This document shows positions 12,985 to 24,426 of a stretch of 64,000 bases of DNA, one piece after another. Every line of letters begins with the position of its first letter. Position 1 is the stretch's first letter. The stretch is from Heterocephalus glaber. Lineage: Eukaryota > Chordata > Mammalia > Rodentia > Bathyergidae. The position numbers and the translations under genes were made by a program. A model generated the notes under the pieces. The model made no database searches and was not told the origin of the DNA. It worked only from the letters and a program-made list of their open reading frames with translations. Where the stretch lies: assembly GCF_000247695.1 (NCBI RefSeq), contig NW_004624778.1:16918473-16982472 (forward strand), given 5' to 3'.

Positions 12985-15689
12985 TTTTTGAACTATTATT
13001 CTCTACAACAGCATAACGTTGGGATGAAAATGACATAGATAACCGGTAGAGACAAATCATTAGAGTCTCTATAATTAAAAAAACAAGGACTATAAAATAA
13101 TTTTCTATCAAAAATAGTATATGAAGCTAGATACAAGTCTGCCATATTTCCTAGCCAGTTGTCACATTGAATAAAAGTATAATCCAATGAGTTCTTTTAA
13201 TAATTCAGTGGCTGCTCCATAGACATTTTATCTAAAAGTACTTTATTAAAGTGAATATTTGTGAGTGAAATCAAGTTCTGATTCTTTTTGCCAAATCATT
13301 ACTGTACATATGAAGTCAAATAAAAATAGAATTTTTCCCATCCCCGCCAAGGAAAACTTGACAAACTAAGCTGATGACATTAAGCATTAGTGATTGCAAA
13401 ATTGTATATTAATAACAAAATTAATTGAAATTCAATGACCTTCATCTTGCTTGCGACCACAAAAAAAGACACACAATTGAGTTTATGTTTTAAGTCTTAT
13501 TATTGAGAACATCTAAGAAGACAAGTTGTTTTTATTTCATTAGTAGTAAGTGTTGTGCTACATAATAAATACATCGTGGGGAACTGGTACATAAACTTAC
13601 TGCATCTTAATCATGTTTACTTTGTCTTTTCCTGCCACACCCCTATCCTTCTTTAAATCTTTTACTTTCTATTTCATAGAGCACTGTGCTTGATCCTTAC
13701 ACAAGAATCTTTGTAGATGTAGTGGTTACAAATGATTTTATTTCTTATATATATTGAATGTACCTCAAATATATAGTTGATTGTCTTTGTGATAGCTATT
13801 TTTAATCAAAATACAAATGAATCATATTTTAGAATATTTAATTCCTGCTCTTTTAGTGAATATACTAATTTTTAAATTAAATGATGTGTAGAGTTTGCTT
13901 CTAGGTGAATTAGGTGAATTGTGTTCTAAAATTATGCAATGTAAATGCCGTGTTGAGGATAAATGCCATAGTGTACGGTGGTTGCAGTGTAATATTATAA
14001 CTGTTTTATAAGTGGCTTCGAGTATAATAATGACATAGTACTCTTGTAACTATGTATAATAATTCCCATATTCTACAGCATAGATGGAAGTGGAATACTT
14101 CAATTTTCATTTAAGATGAGGAAACAGAGAACCACGTATATTGACTATTTGTTCCAGCTCACCTAGGGGACTCCTAAGTTCTTTAACAGACCTTGAAAAT
14201 GACATAGATGTATGAGATGGATCATTGCAGCTAAGAAATTCATAGCCTAGAGCAGTAATAAAAGTAGCCAAACCAGTAAAATTGAATTTGAAATATGCTA
14301 TAACAGATATATCCCAAAAAGAGAGGAGAAACTATCCCACAGTATGGGAGGAATTCACCTACAGAAGATGTACCCTGAGCAGTTAGAAAGTTATTGAAAG
14401 GACCTCAATATCTTTTGATGCCATGTACAGAAGAAACACCTAATCTTATTTAACCTTTAGAAAACCCCAGGAAAACCTATTAATACTTATTCTTTATTTT
14501 ATTGTTGCAAAAAGAAAAAGGAAAGTTAATCCAAAATAAGAAAAAAGATGAATTGGTCTTTGGAAGTGTCTCCCAATTTTATCATTTTGTCATTTTTTAC
14601 ACCCCAACTGGCCATGCGTCTCTGCAGCTTTATTCCCTTATTTTCAGTTAATAATGTCCTCTCCTTAGAGCTCTTTAATGATGGCACGTGGTGAAACAGG
14701 CAATGAACTACATATGACAGCTGCTCTGCTGACTAATGATGGAATTCACAGATCACTGAGGGGAAAACGGACTCACAGAGATACCAGTGCTGGATTATAA
14801 CTTTTAGCACCTTGAGAGATCTTTTGACATGTTTACCACAGAAAATGCTTGAGAATGTAAAACAAAACCTCAAAGTCTCAACCTTCAAAGGTGGTATTCC
14901 AATATTTTGTAAAATTAATATTTGATCCCAGAAATCAGACAGTTATATTGATTTTTCTTGGTTTTACACCAGGGATTATGAATGATGCTATTTTTTCCAG
15001 AATTTCAGGTGGACTATCAAAATAATTCTTTTATTTTGAATACCTAGGAACTAAAATAATGCTATAATTTATTCCCTTTATCTTGCCAAGTGAAAGTGCT
15101 GTATAGGCAGAACAATAACACAATACATTTCAGTCAGAACTGGGAAAGCAATATAAGTAAGACTCATCATCTCATTTTTGTTAAGAGAAGAATGGTAAAA
15201 AAGAAAAACATTTAAAAATGCTTAGACATCTAAAATTTTAAATCTAGAGTCAAAATCACTAGTTTTCACAAGTGTATAGTATACAGTCAGAAGCAGGTAT
15301 ATCACCACTGTTTTGTTTGATAGTGAATAAGAGAGTATTCTAATTGTTTTTGTATTAGACAATTTTTTCTGGTGATTTTTTAAAAGAGAGAGAAATAAGG
15401 TAAAATTATAATCAAGTGGTAATGTCAGAAAATAGATAAGATGCAGCAGAAATAAATGCATAGACAGTTCCTTACGTTGAACATCTTCTTATTTTTGAGG
15501 CAGCCTCAGCTCATCCTGTGTCATATTCAGAATTGTGAGATCAGCAATACTGTCTCAGATTGCAATAGTTATAGGGGAATAAAAGCTACTAATTTGGGTT
15601 CTGTTGCTGAATGAATCAGAACTGGACCTGTCCCATGGTAACCAGATAGGAATATTTGTAGAAATTATATTAGGCTATGATCTACAGGG
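12985..15689. other. AT-rich stretch; possible MIR remnant near 14060-14170
   Basis: No gene seen. A fragment around 14105-14130 (tttaagatgaggaaacagag) resembles the antisense core of MIR, but the support is weak. The rest is unannotated. Confidence 0.4.
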
Positions 15690-15910
15690 ATAAAAGACTT
15701 TGGTGTCTGACTCAATATTAAGTTCTTTTTACTTGTGTGAACTTTCAATGTTAATTAACCATCTAACAATTGGTAAAATTGTTCTCTGTAAAATGAAATT
15801 GACACCAGCTCCCAAATCTCAAAAGATCATTGTTAAGATTAAATAAAATAATACCTCTAAGTGCACAGCACCTACCGGAGGCTGCTACTGCCATTTTCAT
15901 TATTAACTTT
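15690..15910 (+). mobile_element. MIR SINE (mammal-wide, tRNA-derived)
   Basis: 'ttctctgtaaaatgaaattga', 'cattgttaagattaaataaaataatacc' and 'gtgcacagcacct' follow the MIR sense order (Pol III head lost or diverged, core, then the L2-like tail). The copy is old and diverged. Confidence 0.65.
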
Positions 15911-17024
15911 TCCACTTTTCTTTGAGACTCTCTGCAGTCACAAGCTGGTTTGTTGGAGTCCTTTTATAAAAAGATTGCATATCGTTGATTCATTTTAAGA
16001 TATTTGTAATAATGTTTCCATATGTGAGTCTTTTTCTATATTTTACACATTGTTTAAACAGATACTCCTAGTACACTAACTTGTTTTCTCTATCCTGAAA
16101 ATCACTGAAAACTGTCAGGGAAGTTTGGAGTCTTTGGAAATGTTATTTACCTACTTGGGACAGAGAGATTTGATTTTCTAGAAAGACTTCAGTTCTTATA
16201 GGTTATTTGAGACAGAGGCTGAGAAATAAGAGTATTCCAGTGGGTCGGGGCAACCCAGGGAAGGGATGATAAAGTATAAAGCTGGGGCTTCAAGGGTCAT
16301 CTGTTATTTTAGATGTGAATGTCAAGGTCTTGATTGAGCTGGAGAGCACCAATCTGCTACACATCAGAGAAATCAGTAACTGATTGAAAAAAACAAGCCA
16401 AAAGGAAAGCGATATCCAAGGCTTTAATCATTGAATAGAGATTATATAAGTAATAGCCTAACCAGAAACAGCAGCGACTCTCCACAGTCCCATTTTCTCC
16501 ATGAAACATCAGCAGTGAAAGAAGGGCTGGGTCTGCAGAGATACGGAGGTTGTCTCACTGGTAAGGGAGTCTTGAGCCAAAGGTTCCTCTGGCAGTGTCT
16601 TAGACCTTGTGGCTACAGGGAAGGAGAGGGAAAGGCTAGGAGTAGAAAAGCTCTGACTACTGAGAGTGGAGAAAAGTATCTTCAAGGTTTCTTTCTGATT
16701 ATCCCCTTAAGGAGATCTACTTCTACTCAGAGTTCCAGAAAAAGAATCCTCTGAATAAAGGCACCTGGGCTAGGAATACAGATGTCCATAAGAGTATGGC
16801 AGGCCAGGGGATCCACCTGAGTCTTGCTTGCAACCTCTGGTTGTCCACCACATCAGGTGGGACAATTTCTCCCTATGGGAATCTGCCAGGCAAAGCCCTG
16901 GCAATTGCCTATGGCCACGCCTAGAAAATCACACAAGCTCTTAGTCAGGAGCCAGATTCCCGAATGGGAGGCAGCCCTATAGATCTCCTACTGGGCTAGC
17001 AAGAGAAGAAACTTCCTGAAACTT
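15911..17024. other. Unidentified stretch, GC-richer at 16200-17000
   Basis: From about 16200 to 17000 the base composition is clearly less AT-rich than its surroundings. It includes a frame of 107 codons (16431-16754) with no recognisable domain. No repeat family recognised. It could be a diverged LTR element, an unfamiliar repeat or unique sequence. Confidence 0.35.
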
Positions 17025-17408
17025 ACCCAACCTTCCCTTCCCTTTCCTTCCTTCCCAGCTTCCTTCTTTCCTCCCTCCCTTCTTCTCTCCCTCCTGAGCT
17101 GTCCCTCCCTCCCTTCCTTTCTTTTTCCTTCCTTCCCTTCTTCCTTCCTTCTGTCCTCTTCCTTCTTCCCTCCTTTTCTTCTTTTTCCCTCCTTTCTTCC
17201 TTCCCATCCCTTTCTTTCTTCCTTCTTTGCTTTTTCTTCCTTCTCCTCTTCCCTCTGTTCTCCTTTCCTGTCCCTCTCTTCCTCCCTCCATTCCATCTCC
17301 CTTCCTTCTTTCTTGTCCCTTCCTTCCTTAGTTATGTCCTTTCTGTTCTTTTCCTCTCTCTCTTCCCCGCCCCCCCCTTTACTTCCTTCCTTCTTCCCAT
17401 CATTCCTT
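17025..17408. repeat. Polypyrimidine tract, (CCTT)n-like microsatellite
   Basis: About 380 bp made almost only of C and T on the plus strand, mostly irregular CTTCC and CCTT units with a C run near 17370. It directly abuts the tail side of an antisense B1, so it probably grew from that SINE's A tail. The complementary strand's Gly/Lys/Arg/Glu-rich frames (16977-17296) are an artefact of the repeat. Confidence 0.92.
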
Positions 17409-17545
17409 TGTGAGACAGGGTCTCACTATGTCCCAGGCTGACCTCAAATGCACTTTGTAGCCCAGACTGGCCTCAAATTCATAATCTTCCTGCCTCAGCC
17501 TTCCAGAGTACTGGAATTATATGTATGTGCCATTGCTCTGTCTTT
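17409..17545 (-). mobile_element. B1 SINE with internal duplication, antisense
   Basis: 'gagacagggtctcactatg', 'aggctgacctcaaa', a second 'agactggcctcaaattca', and 'ctgcctcagccttccagagtactgga' are the antisense order of B1 with its 29-bp duplication. The head end near 17530-17545 is diverged. The frame at 17448-17660 runs through it and is not a gene. Confidence 0.88.
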
Positions 17546-19814
17546 CTGGGGTTTTATTCTCTTCTCTTTACTTACAGTAATATTCTTAAAACACAAAAGA
17601 GGTTCTGGGTTTACACTGAAGAAAAAACAGAAGAACAGATCTAAGAGATTATTGGCTTAGTCTTTGTGGCATGGTAAGAAAAGCTACAGTAGCTGTAAAA
17701 CTCAAGGAAGTGTTTTAAAAGTAACAGAGACTAAATCAGCTAACTTAGACCTTTAAGAAGATCTTTAGGCTTAGTAGAATATGTTTTTAATAGGGAAGGC
17801 TGATAGCTGATTGTTTTGTTACTCTAAATTGCAAGTAAGATTAAATGTTCAGAATAGGTAAAACATCTAGTACATTATCTGAAGCTCAGTGTCTGTTCCA
17901 CTTTCCCAGGAAAATGGAGGATGGGTGGATATACAAATTATTCGATTAACAAATATATATTAGAAACCTATGCAAGGTTTATCTGTGATAAAAAAAAATG
18001 TTATGTTGCCAGGTCCTTTCCTATAAAGAATATTTAGTCTTTTCGGAGAGACAAAATATTGAAGTTTAACTCCATCATGGTGATAATTAAGAACCAAATA
18101 TATGGAAGAAATAGTGGCATATCTTCCTAATAATCTGTGGTTAGAACTGAGAATTTAAATTCCTCTATAAAACACACTTAACAGGCCTATGGAGAGGTGA
18201 ATATCTGGAAATTTGGGCCAGTATATTTTCCTGTGTTTCACATATGAGTTTGTGCAAATGAATACAATCTTCTTTGACTCTTAGCGATGTCCATACCTAT
18301 CCTTTGGTGTGCAAGAATGAGGAAGTCTCTGTGTAGATTTCTCAAATACTTGCCGTCTGACCATGAACTGCAGACTGAAGCACTTAATTTGTGTTGCTCT
18401 TTCTGAGATGTGACAGTACTCTAAGCAATGAGGAAGAGAACCCACAGCTATAAAAGCTGTCTAACTGCTAACCAAGAAGGAACATTTTTAGTGTGTTGAA
18501 CTGATATGACTCAAAACTATGGATATTTCTGGATTCAAAGGAGAAGCAGAATGATAAGGAAAGCATTCCTACTTAGGTTAATGTGGCACAGATGCCAGCA
18601 CTGAAGGAAATGTCACTTGAGCTGTCAAAAAGTTGGGTCCTCATTAGGAGTGTGAAGTCAACTTCTGATTATACTGTAGCTTTTCTAGGTGGAAATCACC
18701 TCTTTCTGAAAAGAATAAACACAGCTTAGTGAAGACATTTTAGCAGTGACCACAGAAAACATATCATTCCAAATCCCAATAGTTTAGGAAGGCATATGTA
18801 TATGCCTTTAACAATCACATGTTAAGGACCTCCTTCTGCTAGACACTGAAAATTATTTGAAATGCCTACCAAGGAGACATATGTTATGCTCTCAGAAACT
18901 AGAAGATAACAAATTCAGTGTGGCAGGGACCACTGGCTACTTTGCTTTTGAAGCATTCACTAGTTTCAAAATCATTTCAATGAAAAGATACAAATCTACA
19001 AATTAAGGGTGTTCTCTGGAAAGAGAATAATTTTGTAGGAAATCATGTGGTGTAAGAAACTCCAACAAAACTTGAGGATCCCAGACTCTGGATTGGAAAA
19101 CAGAATTTACACTCTACCTTTAAGCTTCTCATGATGTTTCAGCTACACAATGTTTGTCTATGCAACAGCTTACTCAGCTGAAATGAGGGGGTGAGAACAA
19201 CAGTTCTGACTACATATTCAGCTGGTTTCTCTGAGGAAATTGAGTCCTAAAAGTATTATCTTTATTTGTATTAGATCTTGAATAAATTTGTCAGTTGAGT
19301 AAGCTTGTTATGTACAATAGGAAGAAGTGAGTTATTCTCAGATGTTAATTTGTCAAGTATGATGCTCTAGGATTCTCAGTAGACATGAAAATGCATCAAC
19401 TAGTTTCCCTGATGATTATGAGAGTTAGAACTGGTTCTTATGTGAGACATGGTTTTGTATCATTGAAGATCAGGTTATTATGCTCCAGCAGATATAATAA
19501 GCTGTAACAGCCTTTTTCAGCATATTTTCTTCTGTCACACTGAGCTGTTCTTTCAGCTGTAGGAAACTTAATGTTTTTCATGGGATGCTTGATACTCTAT
19601 TACTTCAATTTCATTTTAAAAACTTGAAACATATTTCTCTTTAAAGTATGAACCACCACAGAAAGGTTGGCTCCAAGTTTCAGTATCTGCTGTTACATGG
19701 AACTATACATACAAGCAGTGGTGAGATGCCTGAAACTGAATAGCTCTATGTGAACCATAGCATCCTTTTACATAACTTGAACCAAGTGTTTTACTACAGA
19801 TAGATTTCGAAGAT
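17546..19814. other. Unannotated AT-rich sequence
   Basis: No gene, RNA or recognisable repeat identified in 2.3 kb. Confidence 0.45.
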
Positions 19815-20700
19815 CTATTGTTGCACAACAAGCCACCTGTCTCAGTTACTTTTCTTGTTGCTAAGACAGAATACCTGACACCCACTGTTAAAGAAGGAAA
19901 GGCTTATTTGAGCTCAGTTTGTAGAGGTTTCAGTCATACTCAGGTGGCTCCAATGGAAAGCAGCAAGACAGAGGAACACTGGGAGGAGAAACAGCCCATG
20001 GCAGGCAGCCAGGCAGGAGGCAGCAGCCAGTGAACCTGCCTTCCTTTTTTTCCCCTTACATTCCATTCAGTCTACAAGCCTATTGATTGGTGCCACCCCC
20101 ACCCAGGGTGGGCCTTCTTATTATCCACACCTAAAACCTATGCTAAACCAATCAATAGCCTAGTTATCACACACCCTTAATCCATCTAGATCTCACCACC
20201 TCTGAAAAGCCCCACCTATGAATGCATGAGTCTTTGAGGGGACATCTAGATATAAGCTATAACTCCATCCCAAAACTTGGCAACTTAAAACAATAACTTT
20301 GATTATCACTTGTTCATTTGCTCATTTACTGGGCTCAGAAGTGTGCTCTTTGTGCTTCATGTGGTGTAAATGGGGAATGATCTGTGGACTTGACAGGAAT
20401 ATGAAAGATTTCATAGGTTGCTGGTAGTCAGATGTTGGTGTTTACTTTTCTGGGAACTCAGTCAAGACACTTCACAAGTGTGCCTCTGTTCTCCTCCATA
20501 ATATCCCTCTCAAAGTTTGAGATTCTCAAAGAATGGCAGCTGGATTGCAGAAGGGAATATCCCAGTTGTGATGAGCCTACCTGGGGGTATGATTCATTTG
20601 GTTCCATTTTAGCAACTAGCAAAAGTAGTTGGAATCTGGCTTACATGTTCCCAACTCATATACTCTCCCAAATTACAGTATGTGATAGAGCCATCTGATA
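19815..20700 (+). mobile_element. hAT-Charlie-type fossil, split by a younger element
   Basis: The left piece (19815-19841, 'ctattgttgcacaacaagccacc') and the right piece (about 20270-20700, 'caaaacttggcaacttaaaacaataac' onwards) join into the start of a mammal-wide Charlie-like non-autonomous element. The element at 19842-20275 sits exactly between them. The right half shows the usual 'tgctcatttactgggctc' and 'cttcatgtggtg' stretches. The frame at 20432-20698 is incidental. Confidence 0.5.
19842..20275 (+). mobile_element. Non-autonomous hAT-like DNA transposon (rodent URR1-like)
   Basis: It begins with 'tcagttacttttcttgttgctaagacagaatac'. The reverse complement of the end of 22515-22912 matches this, and its other end (near 20235-20260, 'gaggggacatctaga') matches the reverse complement of that copy's start. 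The two are therefore copies of one roughly 400-430-bp family in opposite orientation. The terminus resembles the rodent URR1/Charlie group as I remember it. It has no coding capacity. A CCTT-like T/C run lies near 20040-20057. Confidence 0.55.
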
Positions 20701-21149
20701 CCTAAATTGAGATTGCCTACACTTAGTGAATTCACTCTGCTTTTAGGTTCTAAGAGCAAGTAATCCTATAATTTAGTTAGTTGAAAATTTTAATGTCACT
20801 GTAAATGAGGATCAGTATCAGTGGTGGTTTGAGACAATATCCGATACTTGAGACAATACTGAATACATTTTGCACTTGTGCCTAAATTCAGTATCATGAA
20901 AAAATGTAAATAGAGTTATATATTGGGATGTCAAGTACATTATCTTCCACAGCCATGAGAAAGAAACTTAGAATTCATCTAATTTAACTGTATAATCTTG
21001 CAGACAAAGAAAGTGAGACCTAAAAGATTACAACTTGTCCAAAACCTTTCTCTCCATTTCAATCAGAGCTGCTTTTCTGCCATTTAGGTATGATTTGACA
21101 TGAAGTTCAAGTCCAATAAAATAAAGTATCAGAAAGAAACACTGAGCAC
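20701..21149. other. Unannotated; possible antisense MIR scrap near 20990-21050
   Basis: A fragment 'cagacaaagaaagtgagacctaaaagatta' followed by 'acttgtccaaaacc' resembles an antisense MIR core, but it is short and diverged. Nothing else seen. Confidence 0.35.
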
Positions 21150-21410
21150 CCTAGTTAGTTGTTAAAAGCACAGACTCTTGGGCTGGGGATTTAACTCAGT
21201 GGTGCCTCTGCCTACCTTGCAAGCGCAAGGTCCGGAGTTTGATCCCCAGTACCAAAAAAAAAAAAAAGCACAGACTCTGAAGCCAGACTCTTCCATGAGC
21301 TGGGATTATAATCTTTGGTGGCTCAGCTTACCCATTTGTTAAGTGGGAGGAAAATATCAGTACCTGCCTTATAAAGTTTTTAACAGTGATTTTATGAATT
21401 CATTTGGTAA
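21150..21410 (+). mobile_element. MIR SINE, interrupted by an ID element
   Basis: 'gttaaaagcacagactct' before the ID and 'gaagccagactcttcc', 'gagctgggatta', 'cccatttgttaagtgggaggaaaat', 'tacctgccttataaa' after it follow the MIR sense consensus once the ID and one copy of the duplication are removed. Most of the MIR length is kept. Confidence 0.75.
21179..21263 (+). mobile_element. ID SINE inside a MIR, exact target duplication
   Basis: A complete ID: 'ggctggggatttaactcagtgg' (A-box region), the hairpin ccttgcaagcgcaagg, 'gagtttgatccccagtacc' (B box) and an A14-class tail. It is flanked by an exact 15-bp duplication aaaagcacagactct at 21164-21178 and 21264-21278. The intact duplication argues for a fairly recent insertion. 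Confidence 0.97.
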
Positions 21411-22514
21411 GATGTTTTCTAACATGGGAAAAAATTATGTAAGTATTGGTGAAATAATTGCATTGTCCTAGAAATAAAGAAGGTTTCAGAGACCTCAGAC
21501 ATGACAGGTTTCTGTTCATATTTAGGGTTTTAGGAGTAGACCTATGGCCCTGATAATAATAAATTTTAAGCCTGCAAGTAGTATCCATAAGCAAGGTTAT
21601 ATTAAAATTATAAATATCCCCACCAATAAAAATGTTTCATGGTAAGTTTTGAGTAACAGGCTGCTTTAAACAGAAAATAATAGAAAATTTAACTCAATAA
21701 CATTACACAATCAGAAATGTTTTATTTTCTATTCCTATGCATATATCAAAGTCATAGTGTCCAGTTGCATAGTCTTAATCTCTGGTTGCTAAGTTTCCAT
21801 AGTCACTTTATATCTTCTTTTTTCCAACTCCTGCCTGGAGTTGTGTGAGCATGTTGGACACCATCATGGTTGTTCTGTGTGACAGCCCTGTCATACTTTC
21901 TCATGGCCCTACTTCTTACAACTTCTACTATACAAATACAGCACAGTTGTGATATTCAGTGTTCTCTGTGAGGCTTGCTATAGTTATGACCTTCACCTGG
22001 GTCATTTTAGCCTTTCCCAACTCTTACTCTCTGCCTGTACCCCCCAGTGATAAACGGTCTCTCAGATTCCCCTTCAAAGTCTAGAATTTCTGTCTCTTGC
22101 CCCTAATCAGCTCAGAGGCCAGGCTCTAGGATTCCTCTGTGACTCATTAAAGTCTTTCCTTTTTCTATTCCAGCATACTTTACTAAGCAGGAGTTGTTCA
22201 GTTATTCACTGACTTTATTTTTGATCTAATATCTATAGGTCTAAGTGTGGACTGGTTTTCTTAGGATTTCATTTTGTCTGTTACATATAAAACTCTTCAG
22301 CACTGCTGAGGAAGTGTGAGGGCAGTGGTGTCAGAACATGGTTCCCTGGATATGGTCAAAGGTCAGACAACAAGGAGATGCAATGATAACCATCTCTGCT
22401 AATATTTTCTGATTTTATATGGACTCAAGTTATAGTAAAAAGATAATAAATACATGAATTTAAAATAAGAAAAGAGTTAAGTAAGTCAGAACAATGATAT
22501 AGATAAGGTCTTCT
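21411..22514. other. Unannotated sequence
   Basis: No gene or repeat recognised. Composition is moderately AT-rich. Confidence 0.45.
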
Positions 22515-22912
22515 TATGGTTTGTGTTTAGATGTACCCCCAAAGCCTCAGGCCCATGAGGTAGGACTTTCTTTTTCAGAGGTAGTTGAATCTGGAATGTG
22601 TGATACTGCGGTTAAGGGTGTGTAATTACTAATCCACCACAAGGGAGTGATTAGTTGTGGCAGTGCCCTAATCCAGTAGTCTTAATAAGATAAAAGGAGC
22701 AGAAAGATACTGTTAAACTCTCTCTTGTTACCTTTGCTACCTTGTGCACACCATGTTGTTTCTCCTCTGTAGTGTCTGTTTGCCATCCCTGTCTTGGAGC
22801 CAGCCAACCATGTACTGAAACTTCAATGAACTGTAAGCCAAATAAACCCCTTCCCCTCTAACTTGGGTGTGGAGTATTTTGTCTCAGCAAGGAGAGAAAA
22901 GTAACTAAAGCA
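22515..22912 (-). mobile_element. Non-autonomous hAT-like DNA transposon, second copy, inverted
   Basis: It ends with 'ttgtctcagcaaggagagaaaagtaactaa', whose reverse complement matches the first 35 bp or so of the element at 19842. Its start 'gtttagatgtacccccaaagcctca' matches the reverse complement of that element's end. 'gaactgtaagccaaataaacc' near 22828 is a sequence I associate with this rodent repeat group. The strand is given relative to the first copy. Confidence 0.6.
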
Positions 22913-23489
22913 GTCCTCAAGGCCATTTATTATTAAGTCAAACAATTGTGTAGAACTACTAAGAATTCAGAATTTCCTTCAGGGATGAGCTAGTCAAGGA
23001 AGGTTATGAAGGAAGTGGAATTTCTTTTGTGGGTCATGAATGATCAATAAGAATTACATGAGTACAGGTCTCTGGGAATGGAGGATCTTTCCTGGTGCAT
23101 TTCTTGTACTGGAATAGCAGAAATAATGATAAAACTCTGGTTATTATAAAGCATGTTTTGACAGTATCAAATGGAGCAGTTACCTGAAGTTAGAAATGCA
23201 TGAAGATATGTAAAACCCGGAACTCTAAAAGCAGTTAGAAAAGAAGATGAGATTTAAGGTAGCATATAAACTATGGGTAGCTTTCAGAAGGTGGGGGAGC
23301 CAGGAAACTTCAAGATTCAAGAAAAGGAGACATCAGGGATGCAGGCAGAGACGTGAGACCCTGGGAAGGCTCAGCGAATAGGGAGAATGGTACTCCTAGT
23401 GAATTGAAGAATACGTGGTGGAGCTATAACACTCCAGGTTGCATGTGGATCAGGAAAATCACATATTCCCTGAATTGGACAGTAGCACA
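22913..23489. other. Unannotated sequence
   Basis: No recognisable feature. The overlapping frames from 23353 (98 codons, plus) and 23371 (66 codons, minus) have no recognisable domain. Confidence 0.4.
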
Positions 23490-23640
23490 AGTTATTTTTA
23501 GGAATCAGACTTGGAAGTGGCTTTCTCTTCAGCCCACATTCCATTGGCCAAAGTACAGTCAAATGGTCCATAATCTAACTATAGAGGAAACTGAGAATTA
23601 TGATCTCCCAGAACCCAGAAGGGACAGTGGGGTAAGTAAT
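23490..23640. mobile_element. Possible Charlie-type DNA transposon remnant
   Basis: 'cagcccacattccattggccaaagtacagtcaaatgg' resembles a conserved stretch of Charlie-like MER elements. Only about 120 bp can be aligned by eye and no terminal repeats are visible, so the assignment is tentative. Confidence 0.4.
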
Positions 23641-24251
23641 ATTGTTTAGACTTTCCATGAACTGTTAAAATCATGTTCCATGAGAAGAGGAAAGGCGAGA
23701 CATTTCAAACAAAAGCTGTATCCTTTCTGCACAGAAGTGGCTATCTCCAGGAAAACTAGGTGTGCCTGTAAATAGTGAAGATTCTTTTTACAAGCTGACA
23801 TTAGACTTGCTACTTTCATACCTTAGTCTCACAAATATGAAAGGACATAGGAAAGCATCCAGTACAATATAGGCTTGATTAATTAAGGAGGAGTTTTTTT
23901 TGGTTTTTTAAAGTAATGTGATACATACCAGGAGGGTTTTTTGTTTGTTTGTTTGTTTCTGTGCTTGTTTTGGGAGGAGGGTCATCTAAAATGCAGGAAG
24001 ATCATGGTTGATTTGTTGAAGCTAACTCAACTCCGTAATCATTTAAAGTGATACAGTTTTTAAAATCTTTCTGTTTGGAGCTTACTGCCACTCATTTATT
24101 TCATGGAGATTGGCTCCTGAAACTGCTTTGCCTGGGAATTAGTCACATTAATTTGATTTTTCTTAGCAATTAGGGCTTCCTTCAAAGTCTATGAAACATC
24201 AGAAAATTCCCTTTGTATTCCTAACACAATTGCTCTAAACCTGAGTGCTTT
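23641..24251. other. Unannotated sequence with T/G-rich simple runs
   Basis: A (GTTT)n-like run at 23940-23957 is the only notable feature. Confidence 0.45.
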
Positions 24252-24263
24252 AATATCCATATG

Positions 24264-24414
24264 GGCACAGTGCCACACACCTGTGAACCTAGCTCTTGGG
24301 AGGTTGAGGCAGGAAGGTTCTCATGAGTTTCAGGCCAGCTTGGGCTCCATAGTGAGTTCAAGGCCAACCTGAATTGCATAGCGAGACTCTGTCTCAAAAA
24401 GTAAAAAGAAAAAC
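24264..24414 (+). mobile_element. B1 SINE with internal duplication
   Basis: It starts 'ggcacagtgccacacacctgtgaacctagctcttgggaggttgaggcagg'. It then has two versions of the 'ccagcttgggctccatagtgagttcaaggccaacctgaattgcatag' segment and ends 'gactctgtctcaaaaa'. A target duplication flanks it: aatatccatatg (24252-24263) and aatatccctatg (24415-24426), with one mismatch. Confidence 0.9.
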
Positions 24415-24426
24415 AATATCCCTATG

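Noticed and set aside
16977..17296. Two antisense frames of about 103 codons rich in Gly, Lys, Arg and Glu
   Set aside because: They are translations of the purine strand of the CCTT-like microsatellite, and stops are rare there by composition alone.
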